This document shows positions 1 through 9,517 of a stretch of 64,000 bases of DNA, piece after piece. The position numbers and the translations under genes were made by a program. The notes below the pieces were generated by a model, which was not told the origin of the DNA, did no database searches, and worked only from the letters and a program-made list of their open reading frames with translations. This DNA comes from Siphonobacter curvatus. GTDB taxonomy: Bacteria; Bacteroidota; Bacteroidia; Cytophagales; Spirosomataceae. Numbering within the stretch: position 1 is the first letter of the stretch; each line of letters starts with the position of its first letter. The stretch covers positions 20,408 through 84,407 of the forward strand of contig NZ_PTRA01000010.1 of assembly GCF_002943425.1 (NCBI RefSeq). The letters are read 5' to 3'.

Positions 1-412
1 CGTAGGATTCCGTAAGCGGTTCCAAGGGGCCTTGCAGCAAATAATCCGTCTTTACGGGCTGAGCAGCCAAACGGGGATACATACAGCTACTCCCCAAAAA
101 CAACAGTTTTTTTACCCCATATTGATAAGCCGCGTGCAGGACATTGGCTTCGATCATCAAGTTATCGTAGAGAAACTCCGCCTGGTACGTATCATGGGCC
201 GTGAGCCCCCCTACCCGAGCCGCCGCAAGAAATACATACTCGGGTCGCTCCTGAGCAAAGAAACGATTTACTGCTGCCTGATTACGCAAATCGAGCTCTA
301 CCGAACTACGTTTAAGAAGTTTACGATAGCCCCGCTGTTGCAAATGATGGATAAGGGCCCCACCCACCATTCCTCGATGGCCAGCTACATAAATTTTACT
401 AGATACGTCCAT
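1..412 (-). CDS. fcl: GDP-L-fucose synthase, N-terminal part (cut by window edge)
   Basis: Reading the minus strand from an ATG at 412-410 gives about 137 residues that run off the left edge of the window. The product starts with a Rossmann-type glycine motif (GHRGMVG), then VELDLRN, FLAAARVGG and SSCMYP, which is the order seen in GDP-4-keto-6-deoxymannose epimerase/reductases of the SDR family. The SSCMYP serine is the expected catalytic position. The family makes GDP-L-fucose from GDP-4-keto-6-deoxymannose with NADPH in the cytoplasm, supplying fucose for surface polysaccharides. It lies downstream of, and on the same strand as, the sugar transferase and Wzc genes, which fits an exopolysaccharide operon. 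The catalytic Tyr-x-x-x-Lys part is outside the window. Confidence 0.88.
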   Translation of the reverse strand, partial: MDVSSKIYVAGHRGMVGGALIHHLQQRGYRKLLKRSSVELDLRNQAAVNRFFAQERPEYVFLAAARVGGLTAHDTYQAEFLYDNLMIEANVLHAAYQYGVKKLLFLGSSCMYPRLAAQPVKTDYLLQGPLEPLTESY

Positions 413-436
413 ACGGGCGATTTAGAGATAAACAAA

Positions 437-1147
437 TCAGTGAGCTTTTTCGTCGCCTTGGATCATTTTCTGTACGGTCCACCAGCAAATCTTCACGTCC
501 AAGCCGGGTGACTGCTTTTTTATGTACCATTGATCGAGTTTCAAGCGATGTTTCATCTGCAACAGATTGGCCTCCCCGCGATAGCCGCGACTTTGGGCTA
601 AACCGGTGATACCGGGTTTGATGAGGTAACGAATGGCGTAGTCAGGAACCAAATCCCAGTACTGCGCATCGTGTTCCAGCGCGTGCGGCCGGGGCCCTAC
701 AATGCTCATGTCTCCCCAGAGCACGTTTAAAAATTGCGGCATCTCATCCAGATTGGTTTTGCGGAGGAACTTGCCTAGGTTGGTCACACGCGGATCGTTG
801 GGAATAGCCTGACAAAAGGGGGCATTGACCTGATACCGCATGGTGCGAAATTTCAAACAGTTAAAGTGGCGTCCGCGCCGACCGGTTCGTCGTTGAATGT
901 AGAAGATCGGGCCCGGAGAAGAAAGCTTGATCCAAATACCAATCAGGGGTATCATCCAGGAGAGAACCGTTGTGATCACTAGCCCAGCCATCAGCACATC
1001 AAAGGCCCGTTTTCCCCAGACCGGTACGACGGGTGATGAGGCAGGTACTGGTTTAGGTTTGAGACGTAGTTTAGGAACAGTGAATACAGGTTCTACATAG
1101 CTCATGGTTTCAGGTGTGTTAGTAGCATGGGAGGTAATCGCCCTCAT
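437..1147 (-). CDS. Undecaprenyl-phosphate sugar phosphotransferase (WcaJ/bacterial sugar transferase family)
   Basis: The product of about 236 residues has one hydrophobic segment (around [14 protein letters not shown]) followed by the conserved core of PF02397 transferases: [43 protein letters not shown] and KPGITGLAQ. Such enzymes move a sugar-1-phosphate from a nucleotide sugar to undecaprenyl phosphate at the inner membrane and so start repeat-unit synthesis. The protein is short and lacks the N-terminal multi-TM module of full WcaJ. The start is uncertain: the frame is open to a GTG at 1213, with ATGs at 1147 and 1105. I chose 1147 as the first ATG. It lies 24 bp upstream of the GDP-fucose synthase and downstream of wzc, and is probably in one operon with them. 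Confidence 0.88.
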   Translation of the reverse strand: MRAITSHATNTPETMSYVEPVFTVPKLRLKPKPVPASSPVVPVWGKRAFDVLMAGLVITTVLSWMIPLIGIWIKLSSPGPIFYIQRRTGRRGRHFNCLKFRTMRYQVNAPFCQAIPNDPRVTNLGKFLRKTNLDEMPQFLNVLWGDMSIVGPRPHALEHDAQYWDLVPDYAIRYLIKPGITGLAQSRGYRGEANLLQMKHRLKLDQWYIKKQSPGLDVKICWWTVQKMIQGDEKAH

Positions 1148-1316
1148 GGGGCTAATCCTGGGCAGTTCCGCTGGGCAAAGCGGGTGGAAGTAGTGCACGG
1201 ACGAGTCCGGCACTACCTACCCTTTTCCTGGCATACAGTTGTTCGATTCAGAAGCGATTGGCGTCTAACGCTTCGCTACATACGTTACCTAAGTCCGTGC
1301 GTTCCCCGGGCGGAGG

Positions 1317-3614
1317 TTAGGATAATTTCTGAAGTTCCTTGGGACTATAGGCATATTGATAATAGGCCGAATCCCGTTTGTTCTTACCCATGCCGTTAAG
1401 AATGATATTCAGCTTTTGGAAACGCTGTTCGCGGTACAGTGTATCGAGCGTCTTTAAGTACGTTTTGGGGGTTACATCCTGCCGTACCAGATACATCGTT
1501 GAATCGGCGTAGGGAGCTATCAACTGAGCATCCGTGACTAGCCCAATGGGTGGGGAGTCGACGAGAATATGCGTAAACCGCTGCCGTAGTTCTTCAAAGA
1601 GTTGCTTGAGCCGTGGGCTACTGAGGAGCTCGGAAGGGTTGGGTGGAATGGGCCCGCTAGGAATGATGTAATAGTTGGTATAGCCGGGGATTTCGTACAA
1701 AATTTCATCCAAGGTAGCTTCTTCGATGAGGTAGTTGGAAATGCCCACGGTATGATTCAGATCCAAACTCTTTTGTAACTGCGGGCGACGCAAATCCATT
1801 TCTAAAATCACCGTTGGGTAGTTGACCAACGCTAAGCTGGCTCCCAGGTTCAAGGACACAAAAGATTTACCTTCCCCACTGATGCTGGAAGTAAATAAAA
1901 GCACCTGACTGTCCGTAGCCGCCTTTAAAAACTGTAGGTTCGTACGCAGGGACCGGATTTGCTCGCTGAGTACGGACCGGTCCGCAATGACAAGTCCGCC
2001 ACCGCCTTTACTCTTAACGACTTCCCCCAGAATGGGAATCTGCGTCACACCTTCCACGTCGTTGCGTTGCATGACGCGGTTATTGACCGAGTCCCGGCCG
2101 TAGATAAAGCCAATGGGTAAGAGAAAGCCTAACAGGGCAAAGGCCAGGTACACGTTTCGCTTGACGGGTTGAATCGGTAACTTCCCGCTACGGGCCGCAT
2201 CGACCGTCCGGCTATCGGCAATCGTAGCCGCGTGCGTTACCGCCGTTTCCTCCCGCTTCTTGAGTAAGAACGTATACAGGTCGTTTTTGATGGCCTGCTG
2301 GCGAGAAATATCGAGTAACAGACGCTCCTTACGGGGAATGCCGCGGAGTACCCTTTCCATTTTGGAATTGGTGGCCAGCGTTTGTGCTTTGGAGGTGACC
2401 AGCATGGTACGCATGGTCTGCACATTATCCCGAATGTTGGCTTTCACGTTGCGAATCTGACTCTCCATGATTTGAAGCAATGGGTTCATTTCATTGGAAG
2501 TCCGCAGGAGTTGCTCCCGCTTGAGTTCCAGTTCAGATACCTGGCCGATTAATCCTAAAAGTACCTGATCATTCAAACCCAGCGTGGAAGGAGCGCCGCT
2601 GCGGTCTTTACCCCGCGAATCCAAATACCGCTCGATGTCACCCAGGGTTCCTAATTGAATATTGATTTCGTTCAATCGGGAGTCGTTTTCCTGAACGCCG
2701 TGCAAGAATTTTTCGGCCTGAACGCTTAGATCCGTAATGCCGTGCGTACTCTTATAAGACTCGACGTCTTTTTCAACCGTTTCCAGCTCGCCCGAAACCA
2801 AACCCAGACGTTCGTCGAGAAAGCTTAAGGTATTTAATGCCGTTTTATTTTTATCACTTATGGCCGCCGCGTTATAGGCTTCAATCAGCCCATTCAAAAT
2901 GGCTTTCGCCTTGGCGGGAACCGGGTCGGTGATGCTTAGTTCAATGACCGTAGACTGTTTACTTTTCGTATCAGCCGTTAACTGGCTTAAGTAGCCTTCT
3001 ACCACTTCATCCCGGGACAGGACCTGTACCTGCAGCTCAGGCATGGCTTTGAGGGGTGTCCAGGCCGGAATAAGCCGTAGCTTTCCGTAAGGCGTTTGAA
3101 CGCTTTTATTCAAGGGATATTCGACGCCATCGATGGCCACGCGATTATTGCCAGGGAAAGTCACTAGCAAAGGGTTAGCATAGATCGACTCGTTCAGACG
3201 TTCGACGACCACGTGCACGGGTATTAAATCATAAATCTCCCGTTTACCAAAGTTAGATTCTACAAAATAGCGCACATCCAAATCCAGCTTATCGACCACC
3301 TCATCCATGAGGGTATACGACTTTAAAATCTCGATTTCATTATCCACGAGCTTTTGCTGACCGAAGATGTCCAGGCCTTTGAGCATTTCATCATTGGCGG
3401 CTCCTTTCTGTTCATCCTTTACCAGTAAGCTGGCTTTGGCCCGGTAAATCGGAGCCTGATACAGCAGGTAAACATAGGCCAGCCCTAGGGCACAAGCCAC
3501 AGACAATACAAACCAGGGCCAACTTTTCAGGTAGCGTCGAACGGCCGTCCAAAGTTTGGATTGCTCAGGATCAATGACCTGGTAGACTTCATAAGCGGTA
3601 GCGGGCGTTTCCAT
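1317..3614 (-). CDS. wzc: Polysaccharide co-polymerase / tyrosine autokinase (Wzc-like)
   Basis: This 765-residue protein has the full Wzc architecture. An N-terminal membrane segment lies at about residues 33-54, followed by a Wzz-type periplasmic region with long coiled-coil stretches and a second membrane segment at about 488-508. The C-terminal BY-kinase domain has a Walker A (SGEGKS, about residues 577-582), a Walker A' (LEMDLRRPQL) and a Walker B (HILVDSPPIG, about 682-690). The tail is tyrosine-rich (AYYQYAY), as expected for the autophosphorylation cluster. The family controls the polymerisation and export of capsule or exopolysaccharide at the inner membrane. It is the first gene of the minus-strand polysaccharide set at this end. 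No Wza export protein is visible upstream. Confidence 0.93.
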   Translation of the reverse strand: METPATAYEVYQVIDPEQSKLWTAVRRYLKSWPWFVLSVACALGLAYVYLLYQAPIYRAKASLLVKDEQKGAANDEMLKGLDIFGQQKLVDNEIEILKSYTLMDEVVDKLDLDVRYFVESNFGKREIYDLIPVHVVVERLNESIYANPLLVTFPGNNRVAIDGVEYPLNKSVQTPYGKLRLIPAWTPLKAMPELQVQVLSRDEVVEGYLSQLTADTKSKQSTVIELSITDPVPAKAKAILNGLIEAYNAAAISDKNKTALNTLSFLDERLGLVSGELETVEKDVESYKSTHGITDLSVQAEKFLHGVQENDSRLNEINIQLGTLGDIERYLDSRGKDRSGAPSTLGLNDQVLLGLIGQVSELELKREQLLRTSNEMNPLLQIMESQIRNVKANIRDNVQTMRTMLVTSKAQTLATNSKMERVLRGIPRKERLLLDISRQQAIKNDLYTFLLKKREETAVTHAATIADSRTVDAARSGKLPIQPVKRNVYLAFALLGFLLPIGFIYGRDSVNNRVMQRNDVEGVTQIPILGEVVKSKGGGGLVIADRSVLSEQIRSLRTNLQFLKAATDSQVLLFTSSISGEGKSFVSLNLGASLALVNYPTVILEMDLRRPQLQKSLDLNHTVGISNYLIEEATLDEILYEIPGYTNYYIIPSGPIPPNPSELLSSPRLKQLFEELRQRFTHILVDSPPIGLVTDAQLIAPYADSTMYLVRQDVTPKTYLKTLDTLYREQRFQKLNIILNGMGKNKRDSAYYQYAYSPKELQKLS

Positions 3615-4528
3615 AAAATTCGGTCAATCAACGGGATTGGGTTTGTAAGGGTATGGGACTATCAAAGGGGCATACGCTGACCATCGCTCCAGCGTGACAA
3701 GCTGAGCTTCGGGCAGGGCGTGCCAGGCTTTCCTATCGGAGAAAGGCACGCGGTTTCGTACGGTTTGGTGGCGGATACAAATCGTTTGCTGCCCGTTGAG
3801 GCAGGTAACGAAAGGATATAGCAATAGCCCGGAAGATCTCACGCTACAAGTTATACGTCTAAACAAAGCCCTGGGCCCGTTCACGCATACCTACGTGTAC
3901 TTCCATTGAGTACTGCTTTAAAGTTTTCTGCTGAGACAACCGCTAGAGGACAAGAAAACGGAGTCTAAAAGACCAAGTCTCTGTTTCTAGAGCAATCGCT
4001 TATGCTACTGTTATGGCTCAAGGGGGATTGACTTAAGCCCGGTGGAAAGATACGTTTCTTGAGGGTAGATTCAGAGCTAATCCTTCCCCTGACACACATG
4101 CCTGCATACTAATTCTCAGGTAGTCTTGGTCTGGCGGAGCTAGGACTAACAGCTAAATTTGAAACTAGCACAAGGGGCAACTTGAGCAAGGAAACGTACG
4201 GATACTAAAAATAGAAGCAGATATGGGCGGAATAATCTGGCCTCAAAGACAACTCGACAATAGTTCAGGTTAAACCGTGTAATGAGTCTGGCCTCATAAT
4301 AGAAGCTTAGGTCAAAAGTAATCTTAAATTTCAATTAATTTAATACTTAGCAGGAAAAAATATTTAATTTTTTTAAAATCTAACTAAAGTTCAGTTTTTC
4401 AGTTAATTAATCCTCTTAAAACCCTATTTAGTGGATAAATCGCTGGGTATTATGCTTTTTCAGAAGGCTCTAGCGTACTTACGAAAAGATAAAGGGTAGA
4501 TCATTTTCGTTACGGTCCCGAGGATAGA
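3615..4528. other. Intergenic region upstream of wzc
   Basis: About 0.9 kb without a convincing gene. A GTG-started minus-strand frame (3884-3624, 86 codons) ends 9 bp before wzc, but it resembles nothing I know and has no ATG. The part from about 4300 to 4420 is AT-rich and may hold promoters for wzc. Confidence 0.5.
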
Positions 4529-4572
4529 CCATCAAAAAAGGTCGCCTTGCCTAAGACGACCTTTTTTGATGG
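4529..4572 (-). terminator. Intrinsic terminator after the DUF2911 gene
   Basis: A 16-bp inverted repeat (CCATCAAAAAAGGTCG with its complement) encloses a 12-nt loop. It lies 11 bp past the stop codon of the minus-strand gene at 4583. On the minus strand the A-rich arm supplies the U-run, so it can act as a bidirectional terminator. Confidence 0.8.
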
Positions 4573-4582
4573 TTACGAAACT

Positions 4583-5110
4583 TTATTTCACTTTAAAATC
4601 CACCAGCGTATTCGCCCAAGCCATACTAACGGTACCGGAGTTGGCTACCGTAATGGTAAACTTCTCGGTCATTTGTGGAGCCTTGCGTGCAGGTACCGTT
4701 ACCCGTAACACGTCATCGGTCTGCTGGTACTTATAAGCACCCCACTGCTGAGCCGTCTTATTAAAGATGATGGTCCACTCCTTTTCCCCGGGAATGGTAA
4801 ACAGGCCGTACTTACCGGCGGGTAATTTTTTACCTTCTACTTTCAAATCACCCGAAGTTTCAAAGGTGGTGGCCTCATTGGCACCCGTACGCCATACCTG
4901 ACCGTAGGGAGCTATCTTCCCGCTTTTATCCCATACATCGCGGCCCTTTACCGAAGGCTGCGAATACTCAATGGTAATGGTTTTTCCATTGACTTTACCC
5001 ATGGCCTGAGCCGGGGGGCTGGGGCGTTTGGATTTGTCTTCAGGTTGATTTTGAGCAAAGCCTACGAAGGCAAAGCAAAGAACAAGGAGGGTAAGAAGTG
5101 CTTTTTTCAT
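4583..5110 (-). CDS. DUF2911 domain secreted protein
   Basis: A 175-residue protein with a cleavable signal peptide (MKKALLTLLVLCFAFVGFAQ). The mature part carries the hallmarks of DUF2911: VNGKTITIEYSQPSVKGR, a VWRTGANEATTFE motif, LPAGKYGLFTIPG and EWTIIFNK. Members are common in Bacteroidota and are predicted periplasmic beta-rich proteins of unknown function. I chose the ATG at 5110 (MKKALL) over the upstream ATG at 5119 because it gives a standard signal peptide. The gene ends in a strong terminator and is divergent from the M28 peptidase, so it is probably monocistronic. Confidence 0.88.
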   Translation of the reverse strand: MKKALLTLLVLCFAFVGFAQNQPEDKSKRPSPPAQAMGKVNGKTITIEYSQPSVKGRDVWDKSGKIAPYGQVWRTGANEATTFETSGDLKVEGKKLPAGKYGLFTIPGEKEWTIIFNKTAQQWGAYKYQQTDDVLRVTVPARKAPQMTEKFTITVANSGTVSMAWANTLVDFKVK

Positions 5111-5311
5111 GTGATGCAATACAGTTAAGACCTACAAAAAACGTCGCTACGCATTAAATGTTCGTGATTTTGTGCGGTTTTTTTGATGAATGGCACCTAC
5201 AGGCCAAACTTTTCAAGCAATTTAGCAGATATGAAAGCCCTTTTCAAGGTCAGTAAGCTCTCCCAAAGCGCGTCTACCGGGCTTAAAGGCAAGAACCTAA
5301 CAGAACACCGA

Positions 5312-6823
5312 ATGAAATTTTTGCTTCAGGCGGCCCTTTGCGGCGTGCTGGCGAGTGCCTCTTTACAGGCCCAAACACCCAAAAAATCCAAAGCAGCTAC
5401 CCCAACCAAAGCCTTGCCCGAATTCGCCCTAAAGGAAGCCACGGTCGGGCAACACGTTCGCTTTTTGGCTGCGGATGAAATGCTGGGTCGGCGTACGGGT
5501 GAAATCACCAATAATGTAGCGGCCCGCTACCTGGCTGAATACTACCGCAGTTTGGGGCTTAAACCAGCGGCTGGCGAAGACTACCTGCAAACGGTAAACC
5601 TCGAACGGGTAACGCCCGGCAGTCAGGGTTATTTGACCTACGGTAGTGATACCTTAAAGGTGAAAGAGCATTTCATCAGCTTTTCGGGGGAGTCGGCCTC
5701 GTTTCAGCAGGCTCCCGTCGTTTTTGCGGCCTATGGCCTGGAAAACGATTACCAGGGCCTCGACGTGAAAGGAAAAATTGTCGTTGCTCAGTTTGGCACG
5801 GCCGATGCTAAATCACCCATGGAAGGTTTTGAATCGGCCGAGCAAAAGTCAAAGATCGCGGCTCAGCACGGAGCCTTGGCTTTGATTGAAGTATTACCGC
5901 CGCAGTTGCCCTGGATGAGCGTAGCCAATTATTTTGGCCGGGAGCAAGTCCGTTTAGCCGCGGACGGTACTTCGCCCGCCTCACTCCCCCACTTATGGCT
6001 GGGCGGAAAAGCAGCCAAAGGTTTCAACCGCGACCAAGTCAAACAACTCTCCGGTCAAACGCCCAGTCAGAGCAAACAGGCGATTCGCTCCTTTAACGTA
6101 GCCGCCGTACTAGAAGGTACGGATCCGGTTCTCAAGCAGGAATACGTGGTTTTATCCGCCCACTTCGATCACGTAGGTACGGGTAAAAACGGGGGCGGTA
6201 CCTTTACGGCCGCTGACAGCATCTTCAACGGAACCCGCGACAATGCCTTCGGAACGGCAGCCGTACTCAGTGCCGCCCAGACGCTTACCAGCGTGAAGCC
6301 TAAACGCTCGATTCTGTTTTTAAACTTTACGGGCGAAGAACTCGGGCTCCTGGGTAGTAAGTATTACGCCGAACACCCACTCCTACCCATGAAATCCTGC
6401 GTGTATAACCTGAATTGCGATGGTGCAGGCTACAATGATACGACGCTGGTTACCGTCATTGGCTTGGAGCGTACGGGTACGCAAACCGAATTTGAAACCG
6501 CCGCGGCGGCGTTTGGATTGAAGGTGAATGCCGATCCCGCCCCCGAGCAGGGACTCTTTGACCGATCCGACAACGTTAGCTTTGCCGCCAAGGGCGTACC
6601 TGCCCCGACGTTTGCGCCCGGCTTCACGAAGTTTGATGCCGGTTTATTTAAATTCTACCATCAGGTCAGTGACAATCCGGACTCGATTAGTTATCCGTAT
6701 TTACTTAAATATTGCCAGACCTACGCTTATGTGGCACGTCTGATTGCCAACCGTGCGAGTCGTCCCCGCTGGAGTAAGGGCGACAAATACGAAGCCGTCA
6801 GTCAGCAATTATACGGTCAATAG
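5312..6823 (+). CDS. Secreted M28-family metallopeptidase with inserted PA-like region
   Basis: The 503-residue product starts with a signal peptide (MKFLLQAALCGVLASASLQA). The open frame extends upstream to 5183 but that extension would bury the signal, so the ATG at 5312 is preferred. The catalytic half contains the usual M28 zinc ligands in order: AHFDHVG (about residue 284), RDNAFG (about 310), the FTGEELGLLG acidic pair (about 343), NCDGAGYND (about 369) and YHQVSDNPD (about 451). A region of about 170 residues before it resembles a protease-associated domain. The family comprises aminopeptidases that act outside the cytoplasm. A GC-rich hairpin 8 bp after the stop probably ends the transcript. 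Confidence 0.9.
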   Translation: MKFLLQAALCGVLASASLQAQTPKKSKAATPTKALPEFALKEATVGQHVRFLAADEMLGRRTGEITNNVAARYLAEYYRSLGLKPAAGEDYLQTVNLERVTPGSQGYLTYGSDTLKVKEHFISFSGESASFQQAPVVFAAYGLENDYQGLDVKGKIVVAQFGTADAKSPMEGFESAEQKSKIAAQHGALALIEVLPPQLPWMSVANYFGREQVRLAADGTSPASLPHLWLGGKAAKGFNRDQVKQLSGQTPSQSKQAIRSFNVAAVLEGTDPVLKQEYVVLSAHFDHVGTGKNGGGTFTAADSIFNGTRDNAFGTAAVLSAAQTLTSVKPKRSILFLNFTGEELGLLGSKYYAEHPLLPMKSCVYNLNCDGAGYNDTTLVTVIGLERTGTQTEFETAAAAFGLKVNADPAPEQGLFDRSDNVSFAAKGVPAPTFAPGFTKFDAGLFKFYHQVSDNPDSISYPYLLKYCQTYAYVARLIANRASRPRWSKGDKYEAVSQQLYGQ

Positions 6824-6830
6824 CAGCGAC

Positions 6831-6861
6831 GCATGGGGGGCCAGGTTTGGACCCCCCATGC
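6831..6861 (+). terminator. GC-rich hairpin after the M28 peptidase
   Basis: GCATGGGGGG and its exact complement CCCCCCATGC enclose 11 nt and are followed by CTTTCTT. It sits 8 bp after the peptidase stop. An ATG at 6833 lies inside the left arm, which argues against using it as the start of the next gene. Confidence 0.6.
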
Positions 6862-6880
6862 CTTTCTTATCCTTAAACTT

Positions 6881-7168
6881 ATGGCCATGCCGGCGGAGTT
6901 ACTCCTTGAGGTCGAACGCATCCATCAGCAGCTTCAGGATCAGACCTATGCCAAACGAAATGCACGGGACCCTTGGGTACGCCACTGGGCCTTTCAGTGC
7001 TTGGTGAAGGCCGGGCTTCTCGTCTCTCGGGGTAAAACGTACTACAGTCTAACCGAAAAAGGCTACGACATTAGCCATAATCCGGGACTACTCCCCTGGG
7101 TAAGCCAGCATGTTCAGCTCAGTTGGTGGGAACAGCTACAATGGAAATTGACCCGGTTGCTGGCTTAA
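6881..7168 (+). CDS. Small winged-helix-like protein
   Basis: A 95-residue protein beginning MAMPAELLLEVERIHQQL. The frame is open back to an ATG at 6833, but that start falls inside a hairpin, so 6881 is preferred. The middle segment (WAFQCLVKAGLLVSRGKTYYSLTEKG) has the helix-wing pattern seen in winged-helix modules such as the N-terminal domain of Mrr-type proteins: alanine/leucine-rich recognition helices, then a beta-hairpin ending in LTEKG. The C-terminus is tryptophan-rich (SWWEQLQWKL). I cannot name the family. It is probably a small DNA-binding or adaptor protein, co-oriented with the peptidase and convergent with the Wzi gene 4 bp away. Confidence 0.55.
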   Translation: MAMPAELLLEVERIHQQLQDQTYAKRNARDPWVRHWAFQCLVKAGLLVSRGKTYYSLTEKGYDISHNPGLLPWVSQHVQLSWWEQLQWKLTRLLA

Positions 7169-7171
7169 CCA

Positions 7172-8629
7172 CTACGGGTGTCCCCAGCCCCCTACTTTAC
7201 GCAGACTGAATAGCAACCCGGCATTCTGGGAAAACAGATCACCCCGATCCAGGGCTAGCTTCAACCCGCCGAAGAGTCCCCGCCCTAAAGGAATGGCGGG
7301 TAGAGCCACGCTCATGGAAAATTGCCTAAACCGATGCGAATCGGAGCGGAAGGGATCATCTACGTAGGTCGTACGCGTGAGGAGAATCTGCACGGGCACC
7401 CATACTTGCGCTTCCAAGCCCACATGCCAGGCCCGAAGGGCATTATTATTGACCGAACGTGGCCGGTTTAGATCACTGTAGGTTTGGCGTAGGGCGTAGG
7501 GAATATCTTTGGTGCGGGTAAACAAGGGGGTACCAATGATGTAATTTTCGTGCACCCAGCCGTCTAAATATTGGCCGTTATAAAAGTAGTCGTCATACCC
7601 CTTGGGTCCCCGGCCACTGCGGTTGAGCGTCGTAATATATTCCAGGGTCAGCTGCCGAAGTTGAAAGGCTTTACCAGGGGTCGTTGTTTTCCAGCGTAGA
7701 CCGAAGATGCCGTCGGGAAAGTTTTGAAAAGCAACTCCGGACATGTCTTCGTAGGCGTGCTGATGATAGAATAGCAGTTGAAAGCTCCGTAGGTTGAGTT
7801 CCAATCCCAGATCAATCGAACCTAGTTGATTCCCCACCCGATTCAGGGTATCGTGCCCCGTTAACTGATCATTCGCATTTCCTTCCAAACTTCCCGGCCA
7901 GAGTACATTTTTAAACGCGGTCCAGTTGCGAGGCAAGTGGCCATTACGCGTCAAACCCGGTTCGAGGTAAGCGGAATACCCTCCCCATTGGACGAAGTGA
8001 GTCACGCCACCGTATAGATGCCATTTTTGCTTCCCTAGGCGCACAAACAGGGCTTTGCTGTGCAACCAGACGTTTTTCATGGAATCCGTATCGGTAAACC
8101 AGCCGTGACTCATGAAGGCATTAACCGCCACCCAGCCTTTGGTAAAGCCTAAGGGAGCGTAATCACGCGTTCCTAGCCTTACCTGCGTAATAGGCACGGC
8201 ATTTCCCGAATACGCATACGAACCCGAGGTCAACAGGGTGTCCGTCAAGCCGTTTATCTCCCGACGCCGCCCCACGTATAATTCAACATGGCCCCGCTCC
8301 AGCCCTACGTATGCCTGAGGCAGTACCACCTGAGGCGAGCGGGTAAGCTGCCCTACGGCCTGTACACTGGCTTTCAGCGTCCAGTTTCCCGCCTGCCACC
8401 GCCCCCCCAGGCTCCCGTTGAACAAAGCTCCCGGCGAAGCCCAGGGTAAGGCTCCAAACTGATTCGTTCGCAACCAGAAAGGGGTTTGGCTACGCTGAGC
8501 CGTCCAGCCACTGAGTTCAGCCTGATAATAGAGTCCGGTATGAGACAAGGTATCTGGTCGGTTGAATTGGGCACAGGCCGATCCATACGCCAAAAACCAT
8601 AGGCAATACCGAAGGAAACGAAAAGACAT
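7172..8629 (-). CDS. Capsule assembly Wzi-family outer-membrane protein
   Basis: A 485-residue protein with a signal peptide (MSFRFLRYCLWFLAYGSACAQ) and alternating beta-strand pattern throughout. Family marks include RSQTPFWLRTNQFG near the N-terminus, VELYVGRRREINGL, and KWHLYGGVTHFVQWGG. Wzi is an outer-membrane beta-barrel that anchors or organises capsular polysaccharide at the surface; Bacteroidota carry long Wzi-like versions (PF14052). The gene fits the polysaccharide functions at both ends of the window. The start ATG at 8629 gives the signal peptide directly. It is convergent with the winged-helix gene. Confidence 0.85.
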   Translation of the reverse strand: MSFRFLRYCLWFLAYGSACAQFNRPDTLSHTGLYYQAELSGWTAQRSQTPFWLRTNQFGALPWASPGALFNGSLGGRWQAGNWTLKASVQAVGQLTRSPQVVLPQAYVGLERGHVELYVGRRREINGLTDTLLTSGSYAYSGNAVPITQVRLGTRDYAPLGFTKGWVAVNAFMSHGWFTDTDSMKNVWLHSKALFVRLGKQKWHLYGGVTHFVQWGGYSAYLEPGLTRNGHLPRNWTAFKNVLWPGSLEGNANDQLTGHDTLNRVGNQLGSIDLGLELNLRSFQLLFYHQHAYEDMSGVAFQNFPDGIFGLRWKTTTPGKAFQLRQLTLEYITTLNRSGRGPKGYDDYFYNGQYLDGWVHENYIIGTPLFTRTKDIPYALRQTYSDLNRPRSVNNNALRAWHVGLEAQVWVPVQILLTRTTYVDDPFRSDSHRFRQFSMSVALPAIPLGRGLFGGLKLALDRGDLFSQNAGLLFSLRKVGGWGHP

Positions 8630-9321
8630 GGGGTAGCTGGTTTGGGGAAAGGTACGAAAAAAACGCGGTTCGATGGACGGCTTTAAAAATCGGACGCTAG
8701 CCGGAAGGTAAGACGTTCATGAAACGTGTAAGCAGTGCCCTAAACGCTTGTCACCGCCTGTGCATCGGTGTCGCTTGTTTCATTGAAACATTAAAAAACC
8801 CCAGGCTCGTTTGCCTGGGGTGAGATGTTACTCCCTTCTTTTGTCATACCGCCATATGACGAAATAATGTTTGAATATACATTAATTACGTTTGCGTGTC
8901 AAGACCCTACTTTTGGGGCTATCCTAGCTTTACTAACGTAACGAAAGTCTAAACGCCGCATAAAAAAGTCTTTAGCAATCGTATGAAGCCTTTTTTGGAG
9001 TTAAACCTCTAGTAACGCTTTTATGCAGTCTTTTCAACAATGTAACCTCAACGCTATCATTCGTAACGTCAGTGCTAGACATTTTTTAAGCTATAATAGA
9101 TATAGACAATGCATAGACACGCTTGCAAGGCAACGAATAATTGTAGTTCTATGCATCTAGGTAACGCCTGTCGTATCAATTGAAACATTTTTGATGCCCT
9201 TTCTGGGAAGGTGAGGGCATATTTGCTCTCGTTATTGTTTTACCAAAAGCCCTATCAATACTCCTTAATCAATCCCCCCGGCTGTGGCTGCCTCCACGGC
9301 TGATTTACCCCCGCTTTAATT
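8630..9321. other. Intergenic region with an orphan minus-strand terminator
   Basis: About 690 bp without a credible protein gene on either strand. It holds the terminator at 8798-8821 and a TACGTTTG sequence at about 8886 that matches the TAnnTTTG -7 box, though without a clear -33 partner. A weaker inverted repeat (TGCCCT...AGGGCA) lies near 9195-9220. A small RNA is possible. Confidence 0.4.
8798..8821 (-). terminator. Intrinsic terminator with no upstream gene
   Basis: ACCCCAGGC and its exact complement enclose six bases. On the minus strand the hairpin is followed by TTTTTTAA. The nearest minus-strand gene on its upstream side would be more than 1.9 kb away, so it may end an unannotated small transcript between about 8822 and 9300. 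Confidence 0.65.
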
Positions 9322-9477
9322 ATGTCCTTTATTTCTAATTCCGCCAATTGTCCCTATTGCCGTTGTAAAGACACAGAAAGACGCCGACGTCCGTTACTGG
9401 TCAAGTTTTCGCTATTCTTTTTAAATACGCGTTATTACCAGTGCATGCGTTGCCGCCGTTCCTTTCTGCAACTATAA
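9322..9477 (+). CDS. 51-residue zinc-ribbon protein
   Basis: An ATG at 9322 opens a 51-codon frame ending with TAA at 9477. The peptide has two cysteine knuckles, CPYC-R-C near residue 10 and CMRC near residue 43, separated by a basic stretch (ERRRRP) and a hydrophobic stretch (LLVKFSLFFLNTRYYQ). This spacing and the closing CMRCRRSFLQL resemble small zinc-ribbon proteins. No function can be given; such peptides can bind nucleic acid or stabilise partners. A strong terminator 41 bp downstream supports a real short transcript. It stands alone between Wzi and the methyltransferase. Confidence 0.6.
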   Translation: MSFISNSANCPYCRCKDTERRRRPLLVKFSLFFLNTRYYQCMRCRRSFLQL

Positions 9478-9517
9478 AGCTATTGTATTAACCCCCCTGA
9501 ACCCCTAATCGGGCATT

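Noticed and set aside
3624..3884. 86-codon frame upstream of wzc as a gene
   Set aside because: Starts with GTG, shows no recognisable motif and is not supported by a signal or neighbour pattern.
6833..6880. ATG at 6833 as start of the winged-helix gene
   Set aside because: It lies inside a perfect GC-rich hairpin that follows the peptidase stop; the ATG at 6881 is better.
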